A DNA stretch of 46,728 bases from Pelagibacterium sp. (lineage in GTDB: Bacteria; Pseudomonadota; Alphaproteobacteria; Rhizobiales; Devosiaceae), in contig PBNW01000074.1 in the NCBI GenBank assembly GCA_002723255.1, positions 1-46,728 on the forward strand. Reading direction: 5' to 3'. Position 1 is the first letter of the stretch, and the number at the start of each line of letters is the position of its first letter. Positions 20,801-29,915 of this stretch are shown here, in pieces. The position numbers and the translations under genes were made by a program. The notes below the pieces were generated by a model, which was given only the letters and a program-made list of their open reading frames with translations, had not been told where the DNA came from and did not search any database.

Positions 20801-21266
20801 GGCCGGAACGCTGATCTCGCGCCAAGACCGCCGCACCCGCAAGGGTTCGACGATGGCGATCATGATGTTTTCCGATCCCAGCGGGTCATTCGAGTGCATA
20901 GCGTTTTCCGAGCAGATCAGTGATTTCGGCCGTTGGCTCGAACCTGGCAAGTCGATAGTGCTGGAGGTCGGCGCCGATTCCCGGCCCGACGGTGTTCGGC
21001 TCCGACTCATCAATTGCGAGCCGATAGATGCCTCGGTCGAAAAGCTCGGTCGCCGCATGACGATCTTTGCCGGCAACGAGCGATGCCTTGGGCCGATCAA
21101 ATCCCAGCTCCAGCCGGGTGGGGAGGGGGTTGTCAGCCTCGTGCTGGTCCGCGACGGGGGTGAACGCGAGTACGAAATTGAGCTGCCCGGTCAGTTTCGC
21201 CTCACGCCACAACTGGCCGGCGGGCTCAAAGCCGTTACCGGTGTGGTTGATGTGCGCTTGAACTAG
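17823..21266 (+). CDS. dnaE: DNA polymerase III subunit alpha
   Basis: This is the 1147-residue replicative polymerase catalytic subunit. The N-terminal PHP domain starts with FVHLHVHSAFSLLEGAL. The palm catalytic acids lie in PDFDIDFCQERREEV near residue 410. The finger, helix-hairpin-helix and OB-fold (about residues 980-1060) regions follow in normal order. The start is placed at ATG 17823 because the family begins a few residues before the PHP HLHVH motif. A GTG at 17745 would add 26 residues that look non-coding. It belongs to the DnaE1 group, not the mutagenic ImuC/DnaE2 group, judging by length and intact PHP region. Confidence 0.96.
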   Translation: MSGPGFVHLHVHSAFSLLEGALPLGTILDLAKADGQPAIGIADTNNLFGALEFSEKASGKGIQPIIGCELALDFGADTEKPSDRVNLGKGSVVLIAADAGGFSILSELVSRAYQEGVDGRTAIHIDWLVDNALGLLCLTGGPEGAIDPYLAAGLDVQAEARLAVLHRVFGDRLYVEIQRHDRALENAVEPRLIELAYTLGLPLVATNEPYYPKPDDYDSHDALLAIAAGSVVAQTERRRLSDQHYFKSREEMIALFSDLPEALENTVEIAQRCSYRPRTHDPILPKFAAADGVGEEEAVAAEGEELARQAREGLKMRLADYGHAPERTTQEYEERLEFEIKVIRDMKFPGYFLIVADFIKWAKAHNIPVGPGRGSGAGSLVAYALTITDLDPLRYNLLFERFLNPERVSMPDFDIDFCQERREEVIRYVQDKYGYEQVAQIITFGTLQPRAALRDVGRVLQMPYDQVDRICKLVPNNPANPVTLAQAINDEPRLQMMRDEDETVAELLRIAGKLEGLFRHASTHAAGIVIGDRPLQKLLPLYRDPRSDMPVTQYNLKWVEPAGLVKFDFLGLKTLTTIRYAVEMVKETGVDLDIDAIPLEDAPTYKLYADGDTYGIFQFESPGMRRSLVELKPDRIEDLIAMNALYRPGPMDNIPSFIHRKHGHEEVEYPHETLAAVLDETYGIIVYQEQVMQIAQLLAGYSLGEADVLRRAMGKKIKAEMDKQRVRFQEGAIRNGIKKGQADTIFDLLAKFANYGFNKSHAAAYAWVSYQTAYLKTHYPEQFYAASMTLDMAQTDKLSDFRREAQKKGIEVVPPCINRSEVNFSVRDGRIFYSLCAVKGVGRNVAEHIVEIRGDRPFGDLADFASRIDPKVINKRTLETLINAGAFDMLNKRREQLVEVIDTIVNTAQRETSGRADGIVDMFASSQPQAITPPEHVAPWSLTERLAREHAAIGFYLSAHPLDDYTELFEKLRVQQWSSFERAARNGAVAGRLAGTLISRQDRRTRKGSTMAIMMFSDPSGSFECIAFSEQISDFGRWLEPGKSIVLEVGADSRPDGVRLRLINCEPIDASVEKLGRRMTIFAGNERCLGPIKSQLQPGGEGVVSLVLVRDGGEREYEIELPGQFRLTPQLAGGLKAVTGVVDVRLN

Positions 21267-21276
21267 CCTGTAACGC

Positions 21277-21420
21277 TTGCCATATGGGCGGGGCTGCTAT
21301 ATAGCCCGCAGCGTCAAATCCACATGCAAAGGCGGGCCTGTGCTTTAAACAGGTCCATCCGGTGGCGGGTCTCCGCCTCTTTTCCTTTGCAGAGGCATAA
21401 CCGGTTAAGGAGTATACCAG
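21277..21420 (+). promoter_or_regulatory. Promoter and leader of rpsB-tsf
   Basis: A TTGCCA (21277-21282) and TATAGC (21300-21305) are 17 bp apart, inside TATATAGC-rich sequence. The predicted start leaves a leader of about 110 nt before rpsB. The leader contains repeated GGCGGG/CCGCC-type blocks (for example GGCGGGTCTCCGCC at 21364-21377) that can fold. Such a leader could hold an S2 autoregulatory site, as known for rpsB in other bacteria. That is inference. An AAGGAG SD sits 6 nt before the ATG. Confidence 0.45.
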
Positions 21421-22221
21421 ATGGCATTGCCAGATTTTTCCATGCGTCAACTGCTTGAGGCCGGCGTTCACTTCGGCCACCAGAAGCACCGCTGGAACCC
21501 GAAGATGGAACGCTATATTTTCGGCGTTCGCAACGACATTCACATTCTCGATCTCAGCCAGACCGTTCCGGCGCTCTATCGTGCTCTCCAGCTCATCAGC
21601 GACACCGTTGCCGATGGCGGTCGTGTGCTGTTCGTCGGCACCAAGCGCCAGGCTGCCCCGCTTGTTGCGGAAGCCGCGCGCCAGAGCGCGCAGTATTATG
21701 TCAACTCTCGTTGGCTCGGTGGCATGCTGACCAACTGGCAGACCATTTCGAACTCGATTGCGCGTCTGCGTGAGCTCGAATCGCTCCAGGCGGAAGGCGC
21801 AACGGGCCTGACCAAGCGTGAGCGTCTGCAGCGCAGCCGCGAACAGGAGCGCCTCGAGCGCGACCTTGGTGGCATCAAGGACATGGGCAACATTCCCAAT
21901 CTGATGTTCGTCATCGACACCAACAAGGAAGCCAACGCGATCAAGGAAGCCCGCCGTCTGGGTATCCCGGTCGTTGCTATCGTCGACACCAATTGCGACC
22001 CTGACATCGTCGATTACGCGATCCCAGGCAATGACGACGCGGCGCGCGCCCTTGAACTTTACCTGTCGCTGGTTTCCAAGGCCGCAATCGATGGTATCGC
22101 CCGCTCGTCTTCGTCGATGGGCCGCGATATCGGCGCTTCCGAGGAAGTGCTCGAAGAGCCGGCCCTTGAAGCCGAGCCTGCTGCCGAACAGCCGGCTGAA
22201 GGTGAAACCGCGCAGGCATAA
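21421..22221 (+). CDS. rpsB: 30S ribosomal protein S2
   Basis: This 266-residue small-subunit protein is needed for S1 docking and translation initiation. It begins with the family segment [20 protein letters not shown] and contains [13 protein letters not shown] and [14 protein letters not shown]. The C-terminal tail (about residues 225-266) is Ala/Glu/Pro-rich, a common alphaproteobacterial extension. A clear AAGGAG SD precedes the ATG. tsf follows after 100 nt that contain a strong hairpin. Confidence 0.98.
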   Translation: MALPDFSMRQLLEAGVHFGHQKHRWNPKMERYIFGVRNDIHILDLSQTVPALYRALQLISDTVADGGRVLFVGTKRQAAPLVAEAARQSAQYYVNSRWLGGMLTNWQTISNSIARLRELESLQAEGATGLTKRERLQRSREQERLERDLGGIKDMGNIPNLMFVIDTNKEANAIKEARRLGIPVVAIVDTNCDPDIVDYAIPGNDDAARALELYLSLVSKAAIDGIARSSSSMGRDIGASEEVLEEPALEAEPAAEQPAEGETAQA

Positions 22222-22273
22222 TCGCCCGCGCGTCATCTCCCCGACACGCATTTATTATTATCCGTGCCCATGA

Positions 22274-22295
22274 TCCCGCGCCGCCCGGCGCGGGA
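22274..22295 (+). other. Strong hairpin between rpsB and tsf
   Basis: The arms TCCCGCGCCG (22274-22283) and CGGCGCGGGA (22286-22295) are perfect inverted repeats, with a small loop. There is no T run after it, so it is more likely an mRNA processing, stability or partial attenuation element than a full terminator. Confidence 0.55.
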
Positions 22296-22321
22296 ATTGG
22301 GGCAGACAAAGAGGTATCGAG

Positions 22322-23248
22322 ATGTCAATCAGTGCAGCAGATGTGAAACAGCTCCGCGAAATGACCGGCGTGGGCATGATGGACTGCAAGAAGGCGCTCA
22401 CCGAGACCAATGGCGACATCGAGGCCGCAATCGATTGGCTGCGCTCGAAAGGCCTTGCCAAGGCTGCCAAGAAGGCAGATCGCATTGCCGCCGAAGGTCT
22501 TGTGGGTATTGCCGTTGAAGGCAACCGCGCCGCAATCGTCGAAATCAACTCTGAGACCGATTTCGTTGCCCGCAACGAACAGTTCCAGGGCATCGTCCGC
22601 AACGCCGCAAAGCTGGCACTGGACGTCAATGGCGACGTCGACGCGCTGGCTGCGGCGCAGTTCCCCGGCACCGGCCGCACCGTGTCTGGAGAACTGACCG
22701 AAGCCATCGCCAAGATCGGCGAAAACATGACTCTGCGCCGCGCCGCGGTCATGGAAGTCGCTCAGGGCGCCATCGGCACCTATGTCCATTCCTCGATCTC
22801 GGATGGTCTGGGCCGCATCGGCGTCCTTGTCGGTCTGGAATCGGAAGGCGACAAGGACAAGCTCACAGCGCTGGGCCGCCAGATCGCCATGCACGTTGCG
22901 GCCACCAAGCCGCTGTCGCTGTCGTCCGATGATCTCGACCCAGAGGCCGTCGAGCGCGAGCGCGCCGTGTTCTCCGAACAGGCCCGTCAGTCCGGCAAGC
23001 CCGACAATATCATCGAAAAGATGGTCGAAGGCCGCATCCGTAAGTACTACGAAGAAGTGACCCTTCTGGCTCAGACATTCGTGATCGACGGTGAAAACAC
23101 CGTTGAGCAGGCTGTCAAGAATGCCGAGGCCGATGTCGGTGCTCCGATCAAGGTCGCCGGCTACGTGCTCTTCGCCCTCGGCGAAGGCATTGAAAAGCAG
23201 GAATCGGACTTCGCAGCCGAGGTTGCCGCTGCTGCGGGCACCGCGTAA
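22322..23248 (+). CDS. tsf: Translation elongation factor Ts
   Basis: This 308-residue nucleotide exchange factor recycles EF-Tu-GDP. The N-terminal UBA-like domain and the motif [18 protein letters not shown] (about residues 10-27) are present. The EF-Tu-contacting segment [12 protein letters not shown] lies near residue 75. An AGAGG SD lies upstream of the ATG. Its partner gene rpsB lies directly upstream, the usual pairing in bacteria. Confidence 0.98.
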   Translation: MSISAADVKQLREMTGVGMMDCKKALTETNGDIEAAIDWLRSKGLAKAAKKADRIAAEGLVGIAVEGNRAAIVEINSETDFVARNEQFQGIVRNAAKLALDVNGDVDALAAAQFPGTGRTVSGELTEAIAKIGENMTLRRAAVMEVAQGAIGTYVHSSISDGLGRIGVLVGLESEGDKDKLTALGRQIAMHVAATKPLSLSSDDLDPEAVERERAVFSEQARQSGKPDNIIEKMVEGRIRKYYEEVTLLAQTFVIDGENTVEQAVKNAEADVGAPIKVAGYVLFALGEGIEKQESDFAAEVAAAAGTA

Positions 23249-23251
23249 CGT

Positions 23252-23270
23252 ATCCGAAATTTTTTCGGAT
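23252..23270 (+). other. Hairpin between tsf and pyrH
   Basis: The arms ATCCGAAA (23252-23259) and TTTCGGAT (23263-23270), with a TTT loop, lie just after the tsf stop. They are not followed by a T tract, so this could be a weak attenuator or an mRNA 3' stabiliser. Confidence 0.35.
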
Positions 23271-23305
23271 TCGTTGTCGCCAAAAGCTCGAAAGCGGGAC
23301 ACTTA

Positions 23306-24019
23306 ATGTCCAGAACCGGCTATTCACGCGTCTTGCTTAAGGTCTCCGGCGAAGCCCTCGCCGGAGACCAGTCATATGGAATCGAGCCCGAATTTCTCAA
23401 TTCCATCGCCCGCCAGATCGTCGATCTGACCCGGTCAGGCATGCAAGTCGCCATCGTCATCGGTGGCGGTAATATCTTCAGGGGCATGGCCGTCGCCGCC
23501 AGGGGTGGCGATCGGGTTATCGGCGACCACATGGGTATGCTGGGAACTGTCATCAATTCCCTTGCCCTGGGCGATGCCATCCGCAGGGCAGGGGGGCGAT
23601 CGCATGTCTTTTCATCGGTTTCCATGCCCTCGATTTGCGATACGTTCACCCAACGTGCCGCTATTGCCGCGCTTGAAGGCGGCGCCACGGTGATCTGCGC
23701 CGGAGGTACTGGCAACCCCTTCTTCACCACCGACACTGCCGCCGCACTCAAGGCCATTGAGTTGCGCTGCGACGTGCTCTTGAAGGGCACCAAGGTCGAT
23801 GGTGTTTATTCCGCCGATCCGGAAAAAGATCCGTCCGCCACGAGATTTGACGCCATCTCCCATGAAGAGGTGATCGCCCAGGACCTGAGGGTCATGGACA
23901 CCGCGGCATTTGCTCTTGCACGCGACAATGGCTTGCCGATAATCGTCTATGCCTTGTCGGACAAGGAAGGTCTGGTGGGCGTTCTCGATGGGCGAACACC
24001 GAGTACGCGCGTTGGCTGA
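23306..24019 (+). CDS. pyrH: UMP kinase
   Basis: This 237-residue amino-acid-kinase fold enzyme phosphorylates UMP to UDP in the cytosol. The N-terminal VLLKVSGEALAG binds phosphate. GGGNIFRG (residues 52-59) and GGTGNPFFTTDTAA are the standard nucleotide and UMP loops. It starts at ATG 23306 in the rpsB-tsf-pyrH-frr order typical of the phylum. Confidence 0.97.
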   Translation: MSRTGYSRVLLKVSGEALAGDQSYGIEPEFLNSIARQIVDLTRSGMQVAIVIGGGNIFRGMAVAARGGDRVIGDHMGMLGTVINSLALGDAIRRAGGRSHVFSSVSMPSICDTFTQRAAIAALEGGATVICAGGTGNPFFTTDTAAALKAIELRCDVLLKGTKVDGVYSADPEKDPSATRFDAISHEEVIAQDLRVMDTAAFALARDNGLPIIVYALSDKEGLVGVLDGRTPSTRVG

Positions 24020-24116
24020 CGCCGCGCGCTTTGATTTAAAAACGACATGATCGCTTGACTGATTGGTCAGGTGATAGCGGGCGGTAGCGCCCAGCAGACG
24101 ACCGGGAGAAGACTTG

Positions 24117-24677
24117 ATGTCCGAAGCGTTCTCACTCGAAAGCCTCCGCACGAGGATGAAAAAGTCCATTGAATCGATGAAGGGCGACCTCGCCGGCCTG
24201 CGCACCGGGCGCGCCAGTGCCAGTCTTCTCGAACCGATCATGGTCGATGCCTACGGCTCGTTGATGCCGCTCAACCAGGTTGCCACTGTTTCTGTGCCCG
24301 AGCCTCGGATGCTCTCAGTCCAGGTCTGGGACCGCTCGATGTCCTCAGCAGTTGAAAAGGCAATCCGGGAATCGTCGCTCGGTCTCAACCCGATGGCCGA
24401 GGGCCAGATCATCCGTGTGCCACTGCCTGAACTCAACGAAGAGCGTCGCCGCGAACTGTCCAAGGTTGCCCATCAATATGCCGAGCAGGCGCGCGTGGCC
24501 GTTCGTCACGTACGCCGCGACGGTATCGAGCTGCTGCGCAAGCTCGAAAAGGATGGTGATATGGGCCAAGACGAAGCACGCTCGGAAACCGACAGGGTTC
24601 AGAAGGCGACCGACGATGCCATTGCTGAGATCGACCAGCTCGTGGCCGCCAAGGAACAGGAAATCATGCACGTTTAG
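24117..24677 (+). CDS. frr: Ribosome recycling factor
   Basis: This 186-residue factor splits post-termination ribosomes together with EF-G. It carries the family signatures [14 protein letters not shown] and [14 protein letters not shown]. The ATG at 24117 is preferred over an in-frame TTG at 24114 because GGGAGAAG lies at a good SD distance and the family starts MSEAF or similar. The 97 bp before it contain TGAC-N6-GTCA-type symmetry, but no confident promoter. Confidence 0.96.
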   Translation: MSEAFSLESLRTRMKKSIESMKGDLAGLRTGRASASLLEPIMVDAYGSLMPLNQVATVSVPEPRMLSVQVWDRSMSSAVEKAIRESSLGLNPMAEGQIIRVPLPELNEERRRELSKVAHQYAEQARVAVRHVRRDGIELLRKLEKDGDMGQDEARSETDRVQKATDDAIAEIDQLVAAKEQEIMHV

Positions 24678-24712
24678 GCGGGCGCCGGCTTGGCTCCGGT
24701 CTGAGGAAACCG

Positions 24713-25462
24713 ATGTCTACACATCCGGCGACAGTATCGATAGAGCCACAGCGCGATCTCAAGATCCCGCGCCATATCGGCGTGATCATGGACGGCAATG
24801 GCCGCTGGGCGAAACAGCGCGGCCTGGGGCGCTCCGAAGGCCACCGGGCAGGTGTTGAGGCCGTGCGCCGCATCGTGGCTCTGGCCATCGATTATGGTGT
24901 CCAATGCTTGACGCTCTTTTCGTTCTCGGCCGAAAACTGGCGTCGCCCACCTGACGAAGTGCGTTTCATCTTCGGCCTCTTGCGGCGGTTCGTTACCTCC
25001 GACCTCGAAAAACTCCACGCTCAGAATGTGCGCATCCGCATCATCGGCGATCGCGAAGGGCTGGAACGCGGCCTGCGCGGAATTATCGAAGACGTGGAAA
25101 ACCGTACGGCCGGGAATACTGGCCTCGACCTGATTATCGCCTTTAACTACGGCGCCAAAACCGAGATTGTGACGGCCACAAGGGCCATTGCGCGCAAGGT
25201 CGCCGCAGGCGAGCTCAAGGCCGCGGAAATCGACGAGGCGACCATAGCCCGTCATCTCGATACCTCCGGACTCCCCGATCCTGACCTCATCCTGCGCACC
25301 AGCGGCGAAATGAGGCTCTCCAATTTCCTGCTTTGGCAATCCGCCTATGCCGAGCTGGTCTTTGTCGAGGAGAACTGGCCCGATTTCGACGAATCGGTTT
25401 TCGTCCGTGCGCTCAAGTCCTACACTGAGCGCGACAGGCGATTTGGCGGTATCAGGACGTGA
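24713..25462 (+). CDS. uppS: Di-trans,poly-cis-undecaprenyl-diphosphate synthase
   Basis: This 249-residue cis-prenyltransferase makes undecaprenyl diphosphate from FPP and IPP for peptidoglycan and other envelope carriers. HIGVIMDGNGRWAKQRGL (residues 21-38) contains the catalytic Asp27. LTLFSFSAENWRRP and the C-terminal RTSGEMRLSNFLLWQSAYAE segment are also typical. The stop overlaps the GTG start of cdsA (GTGA). Confidence 0.96.
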   Translation: MSTHPATVSIEPQRDLKIPRHIGVIMDGNGRWAKQRGLGRSEGHRAGVEAVRRIVALAIDYGVQCLTLFSFSAENWRRPPDEVRFIFGLLRRFVTSDLEKLHAQNVRIRIIGDREGLERGLRGIIEDVENRTAGNTGLDLIIAFNYGAKTEIVTATRAIARKVAAGELKAAEIDEATIARHLDTSGLPDPDLILRTSGEMRLSNFLLWQSAYAELVFVEENWPDFDESVFVRALKSYTERDRRFGGIRT

Positions 25463-26334
25463 CGGAAGAAAAGGGTAGGGCGACGACAGCTTATGCAAAG
25501 CTATGGCCGTTTGGACCGGACCTTCTGCCGCGTCTGCTCTCTGCCATCGTCCTCATTCCTCTCACCGCCATTGCCCTGATTGCCGGCTGGATTCCGTTCG
25601 CTCTTCTCATCGCGCTCGTCATGGCGGGCGCCTATCGCGAATGGGAAGCCATGATTATCGGCCGCCAGTCGGGCTGGCCGGCGGTGTTTTTCATGGGAAT
25701 GATCGCCATAGCCGCCGTTGCCCATCCAATGAACGGGGCCTGGACCAGTGCCATCGTTTTCGGCGTTGCCATTGTTCTGGCCTTGTTCGTCAAGGCGCCC
25801 AACCGGCACTGGCGTATTGGTGGCATTGTGTTTTTTGGCTTCGCCACTGTTGCATTTCTCGCCATTCGCGGCAGTTCGGCCGTTGGCATATGGGCGGGCG
25901 TCTTCCTGGTCTCAGTGGTCTGGATGACAGATATCGGCGCCTATTTTATCGGTCGCATCGTCGGAGGGACCAAGCTGTCCCCGGATGTATCGCCCTCCAA
26001 GACATGGTCGGGCGCGGCAGGCGGCTTGTGCGTGGGCACATTGAGCGGCATTGCGGTGTGGTTTGTCGCCGGCTGGGTGCTCGATACCCCTTCGCCCTTT
26101 GCCATAGGGATGTTGATTTCTGTCGTCGTCTCGATTTCCGGCCAGTTGGGTGATCTCGCCGAGAGTGCGGTAAAGCGTCGCTTCGCCGTCAAGGACAGCG
26201 GTGACATAATCCCCGGTCACGGGGGCCTGATGGACCGTATCGACAGCCTTACATCGGCTGGTATTGTCCTGTGGGGCATCGGGTTGGCCAATCGCGGCCT
26301 CGGCGCGGTACCACAAGGCATTCTGTTCTGGTAA
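25459..26334 (+). CDS. cdsA: Phosphatidate cytidylyltransferase
   Basis: This 291-residue inner-membrane enzyme makes CDP-diacylglycerol from phosphatidate and CTP, the branch point for all phospholipids. At least seven hydrophobic spans are visible. The family signature is present as KRRFAVKDSGDIIPGHGG followed by LMDR (about residues 239-260), and SPSKTWSGAAGG lies before it. The GTG start overlaps the uppS stop. dxr, which normally follows in this cluster, is absent: only 74 nt separate cdsA from rseP. Confidence 0.95.
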   Translation: MTEEKGRATTAYAKLWPFGPDLLPRLLSAIVLIPLTAIALIAGWIPFALLIALVMAGAYREWEAMIIGRQSGWPAVFFMGMIAIAAVAHPMNGAWTSAIVFGVAIVLALFVKAPNRHWRIGGIVFFGFATVAFLAIRGSSAVGIWAGVFLVSVVWMTDIGAYFIGRIVGGTKLSPDVSPSKTWSGAAGGLCVGTLSGIAVWFVAGWVLDTPSPFAIGMLISVVVSISGQLGDLAESAVKRRFAVKDSGDIIPGHGGLMDRIDSLTSAGIVLWGIGLANRGLGAVPQGILFW

Positions 26335-26408
26335 AATGCCGGCGCGACAAATTTGGGTCATAACGCCCCCGCCATGGTTTGTCATGGCATCGCTTCAAAG
26401 GGATTTAG

Positions 26409-27518
26409 ATGATCAGTGAACTTCCGTTCTTCCTGAACTACATCATACCCTTCCTGGCCATTCTTACGGTCATCGTCTTCGTCCATGAGATGGGGCACTA
26501 TCTCGTGGCTCGCTGGAACGGGGTGGCCATCGACGCTTTTTCGATAGGCTTTGGCCCCGAACTGATCGGTTGGAACGACAAGCGTGGCACAAGGTGGCGT
26601 ATCGCGGCCTTTCCACTGGGTGGCTACGTCAAGTTCACGGGCGACATGAACGCGGCAAGTGTGCCCGATCCGGATACCGGCCGCTACGACCCGGCAATCC
26701 GGCCCAATCTGTTTGCCAACAAGTCGGTCTTCCAGCGTATGGCCGTCGTGGTCGCAGGCCCGGCTGCCAACTTTCTTCTCACGTTCCTGATTCTCTACGC
26801 CATGCTGCTCGGCTATGGGCGATTGACGCTCGATCCGGTGGTTGGAGATGTGGTTGCCGATTCGCCGGCCGCCATGGCGGGTCTGGAGTCGGGAGACCGC
26901 TTTTTGTCGGTCGATGGTTACGACATACGTGGCTTTGAAGACGTTCAACGAATAATCTCGACCGCGCCAGAGCGCACCGTTCCCATGATTATAGAACGGG
27001 ACGGAGATCGTCTGGACCTCTCGCTGGTTCCGCGCACGGAAATCACGACTACCCGTTTCGGGCGTGAGCTCAAGGTGGGCCGGATGGGCGTCACGCGTGA
27101 CGTGAGCGAGGGCGACATCGTGCTGTACCGCCCAGGGCCATTGGAAGCTGTTGGCATGACGTTCGAGGAAATCTCGTTCATCATCGATCGGACGCTAAAC
27201 TTTCTTGGCGACATTTTCATAGGCCGCGCCGATCTCGATCAGGTGGCTGGTCCGGTTGGCATGGCGCAGGTTTCGGGCGAGGTCGCCACGCTGGGCCTGT
27301 TAGCATTGGTTAACCTTACGGCACTTTTATCGCTAAACATCGGCATAATTAACCTGTTCCCAGTCCCTATGTTGGATGGTGGTCATCTGATGTACTACCT
27401 CTACGAGGCTGTGCGCGGCCGTCCCCTGAGCCAGCGCGTTCAGGAAATCGGATATCGCATAGGCTTTGCCCTGGTGTGTACGCTGATGGTTTTCACGCTG
27501 ATCAACGATCTGGTCTGA
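26409..27518 (+). CDS. rseP: RIP metalloprotease (site-2 protease), RseP family
   Basis: This 369-residue intramembrane zinc protease cleaves anti-sigma factors and remnant signal peptides. The HEMGH motif (residues 26-30) in the first span and the NLFPVPMLDGG motif near the C-terminus supply the metal ligands. A PDZ domain fits residues about 125-205. The length suits alphaproteobacterial homologues with a single PDZ, shorter than the two-PDZ E. coli enzyme. The gene precedes bamA, as is usual. Confidence 0.95.
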   Translation: MISELPFFLNYIIPFLAILTVIVFVHEMGHYLVARWNGVAIDAFSIGFGPELIGWNDKRGTRWRIAAFPLGGYVKFTGDMNAASVPDPDTGRYDPAIRPNLFANKSVFQRMAVVVAGPAANFLLTFLILYAMLLGYGRLTLDPVVGDVVADSPAAMAGLESGDRFLSVDGYDIRGFEDVQRIISTAPERTVPMIIERDGDRLDLSLVPRTEITTTRFGRELKVGRMGVTRDVSEGDIVLYRPGPLEAVGMTFEEISFIIDRTLNFLGDIFIGRADLDQVAGPVGMAQVSGEVATLGLLALVNLTALLSLNIGIINLFPVPMLDGGHLMYYLYEAVRGRPLSQRVQEIGYRIGFALVCTLMVFTLINDLV

Positions 27519-27664
27519 AGTCGGGCCAGCGGCAGGCAGCGCGCGGTATCAAGGGGTTAGCAAGTGTTGCATGATTACATGTCTGGCCATCTTTTGGCCG
27601 CAGGGCAGGGGGTTTCACCTTGCCCGTCGAGGAAAAACAGGTAAAACCTGTCATCGGAGTATGG

Positions 27665-27691
27665 GGGAATCCACGTCTTGAGACGATTCCC
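27665..27691 (+). other. Bipartite hairpin in the bamA leader
   Basis: GGGAAT/ATTCCC (27665-27670 and 27686-27691) encloses CGTCT/AGACG (27674-27678 and 27681-27685) with a 3-nt bulge. It lies 33 nt upstream of the bamA start, so it may affect mRNA stability or translation. The rest of the 206 bp gap holds no gene I can support. Confidence 0.4.
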
Positions 27692-27724
27692 GGTCCAAGT
27701 CTCAAAGGGCAAGCAAGAACAATC

Positions 27725-29845
27725 ATGATGAAATCAGCCAAGCTTTTGCACAGCGTCCTCCTCGCCATGGCGCTTTTCACCTTTGCGCCTTTTATCGGAA
27801 GTGCCGCGCTGGTTCTGAGTGTTTCGCCTGCGCAGGCCCAGGTGGCTGAGGGGACCGAGGTCTCGGCGATCGGGTTCGACGGCAACAGCCGATTTAATGA
27901 CAACCAGCTTTCCGCAATGGTGGATGTGGCCGCGCGCCGGGTTTACACTCAGGCTGGCATTGCCAACGACATCCAGACAATCCAGTCCGCCTATACCCAG
28001 GCCGGCTATTCCAATGTAACGGTGACCTCAAGCACCGAGCCGACGACTGATGGCCGGGTCCGCGTCTTCTTCCAGGTCAATGAGGGTGATCGCGCAGGCA
28101 TTGCCGCGATCAACTTTACCGGCAATAATTCCATCAGCTCGATGGTGCTCAAGGGCGTTGTCACCACCAAGGAAACCCACATTTTCAGCTGGCTGTTCCG
28201 CGATGATCTCTACAGTGAGGACCGCCTTGCCGTCGACCGTGAGCGCGTTCGGCTCTACTACGCCAATCGCGGCTTCCCCGATGCGCGCGTTTTGTCCTCG
28301 GTCGCCGAGTTCGACGCCACCCGCAACGCCTATTTCATCAACTTTACCGTCGATGAAGGCCAGCGCTATGATTTTGGGAACATCGCCATTGAAACCTCGA
28401 TTTCGGGCCTTGATGCGGACGCCCTGCGTGGCGGGATCAGCACCGGTTCGGGCAGCCGCTATTCTCTTTCCGATCTCAGCGAATCCACCTCAGAGCTTGC
28501 GTTGCGCGCGACCAATCAGGGCTATCCTTTTGCCGAAGTTCGCCCACGCATCGATCGTGACATCAACAGCAATACCTTCAATGTGACCTATCTGGTCGAT
28601 GAAGGTCCGCGTGTTTATGTCGAGCGCATCAACATCACCGGCAATACAAAGACCCGCGACTATGTCATCCGCCGCGAGTTCGACTTCGCCGAGGGCGATC
28701 CGTTCAACCGGGCGCTGGTGACCAAGGGGCGTGCCGATATCGAATCCCTGGGCTTTTTCTCCTCGGTGCAGGTCACATCCGCGCCGGGCAGCTCCCCGGA
28801 CCGCGTCATTTTGAATGTGGCGGTCGTCGAGCGCAGCACCGGCGATTACGGTGTTGGTGCCGGCTACTCTACGCGTGACGGCATTTTTGGTGAAATATCG
28901 CTGACAGAACGCAACTTCCTTGGTCGCGGCCAGTATCTGCGCATCGCCCTTGGCCGTTCTGAAAATGGCGAGACCTATGACTTCAGCTTCACCGAGCCAC
29001 GCTTCATGGGGCTGCGCATATCCGCTGGCGTCGATGCCTATCGGCGCGTAACGGTCGAGGGGTCCACCTTCTCGTATGGAACCGAAACCACAGGTGCCCA
29101 GCTCCGCTTCGGCCTTCCGGTCGCTCAGGATCTGACGCTCACCACGCGTCTCGGCCTCGAACAGGTGACATTTACCGATGATGAAGCGCCCGCGGCACCC
29201 GCCTATATCGGCGGAACCCGTGACCGCCTGACTGTCGGCTACACGCTGACCTACGACACGCTCGACGACCAGCAGCGTCCGACAGAAGGCATGATTTTGT
29301 CCTTCTCGCAGGATTACACGACGCTCACTGCCGACTTCCTGAAGACCGAAGTCAGAGCGCGCGTATACTATCCGATCTGGGAAGAAATGGGCGTGGTCGG
29401 CAGCTTGCGTGGCCAGGCCGGCACGATCACCGATATCGGTGGCAGCGGCATCCACCCCACTGATACCTTCCAGCTCGGGCCGAACCTTGTCCGTGGCTAT
29501 CGCTTCGGTGGAATGGGTGCCCGTGCGGCCGGAACCGGCGACGCGCTTGGTGTACTCTCTTACGCTGGACTGTCCGCCGAAATCGACTTCCCGCTGCCCT
29601 TCCTGCCCGAAAACTGGGGCCTGCGCGGTGCGGTTTGGGGTGATGTCGGCTGGATAGACGGCATTCCGGCTGGTGGATATGAAACGGCCGACGGTATCGG
29701 CAACCCGCTCAAATCCTCGGTCGGCGGTTCGCTGATCTGGGAATCGCCGCTGGGTCCGCTGCGGGGTGATTTCGCCCATGTGATCGAACCCGACACCTTC
29801 GATCGCACCCAGGTGTTCCAGCTGACGCTTTCGACACTGTTCTAA
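27725..29845 (+). CDS. bamA: Outer membrane protein assembly factor BamA, four-POTRA form
   Basis: This 706-residue outer-membrane protein is the core of the BAM machine, which folds beta-barrels into the outer membrane. A signal peptide ends at about residue 38 (SPAQA). Only four POTRA-like repeats are evident: from [32 protein letters not shown] and [10 protein letters not shown]. The barrel begins at about residue 345 ([17 protein letters not shown]). Rhizobial BamA usually has five POTRAs and about 770 residues. The first repeat here aligns best with POTRA2, so POTRA1 seems lost. ATG 27725 is chosen because it gives the signal peptide start. A TTG at 27620 would put 35 polar residues before it. 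Confidence 0.93.
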   Translation: MMKSAKLLHSVLLAMALFTFAPFIGSAALVLSVSPAQAQVAEGTEVSAIGFDGNSRFNDNQLSAMVDVAARRVYTQAGIANDIQTIQSAYTQAGYSNVTVTSSTEPTTDGRVRVFFQVNEGDRAGIAAINFTGNNSISSMVLKGVVTTKETHIFSWLFRDDLYSEDRLAVDRERVRLYYANRGFPDARVLSSVAEFDATRNAYFINFTVDEGQRYDFGNIAIETSISGLDADALRGGISTGSGSRYSLSDLSESTSELALRATNQGYPFAEVRPRIDRDINSNTFNVTYLVDEGPRVYVERINITGNTKTRDYVIRREFDFAEGDPFNRALVTKGRADIESLGFFSSVQVTSAPGSSPDRVILNVAVVERSTGDYGVGAGYSTRDGIFGEISLTERNFLGRGQYLRIALGRSENGETYDFSFTEPRFMGLRISAGVDAYRRVTVEGSTFSYGTETTGAQLRFGLPVAQDLTLTTRLGLEQVTFTDDEAPAAPAYIGGTRDRLTVGYTLTYDTLDDQQRPTEGMILSFSQDYTTLTADFLKTEVRARVYYPIWEEMGVVGSLRGQAGTITDIGGSGIHPTDTFQLGPNLVRGYRFGGMGARAAGTGDALGVLSYAGLSAEIDFPLPFLPENWGLRGAVWGDVGWIDGIPAGGYETADGIGNPLKSSVGGSLIWESPLGPLRGDFAHVIEPDTFDRTQVFQLTLSTLF

Positions 29846-29869
29846 TCGTCCGCTCTTATTGAAAAAACG

Positions 29870-29904
29870 GAAACCGCGGCGTATCAGAGCCGCGGTTTCT
29901 TTTT
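29870..29904 (+). terminator. Intrinsic terminator between bamA and lpxD
   Basis: An 11-bp perfect stem, GAAACCGCGGC / GCCGCGGTTTC (29870-29880 and 29889-29899), has an 8-nt loop and is followed by TTTTT. It ends at 29904, only 11 nt before the lpxD ATG, so lpxD has either its own promoter or depends on read-through. Confidence 0.8.
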
Positions 29905-29915
29905 CAGGCGCAGCA

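Noticed and set aside
27620-27724. TTG-initiated N-terminal extension of BamA
   Set aside because: It would put 35 polar residues before an otherwise standard signal peptide, and the sequence there holds a hairpin rather than coding signal.
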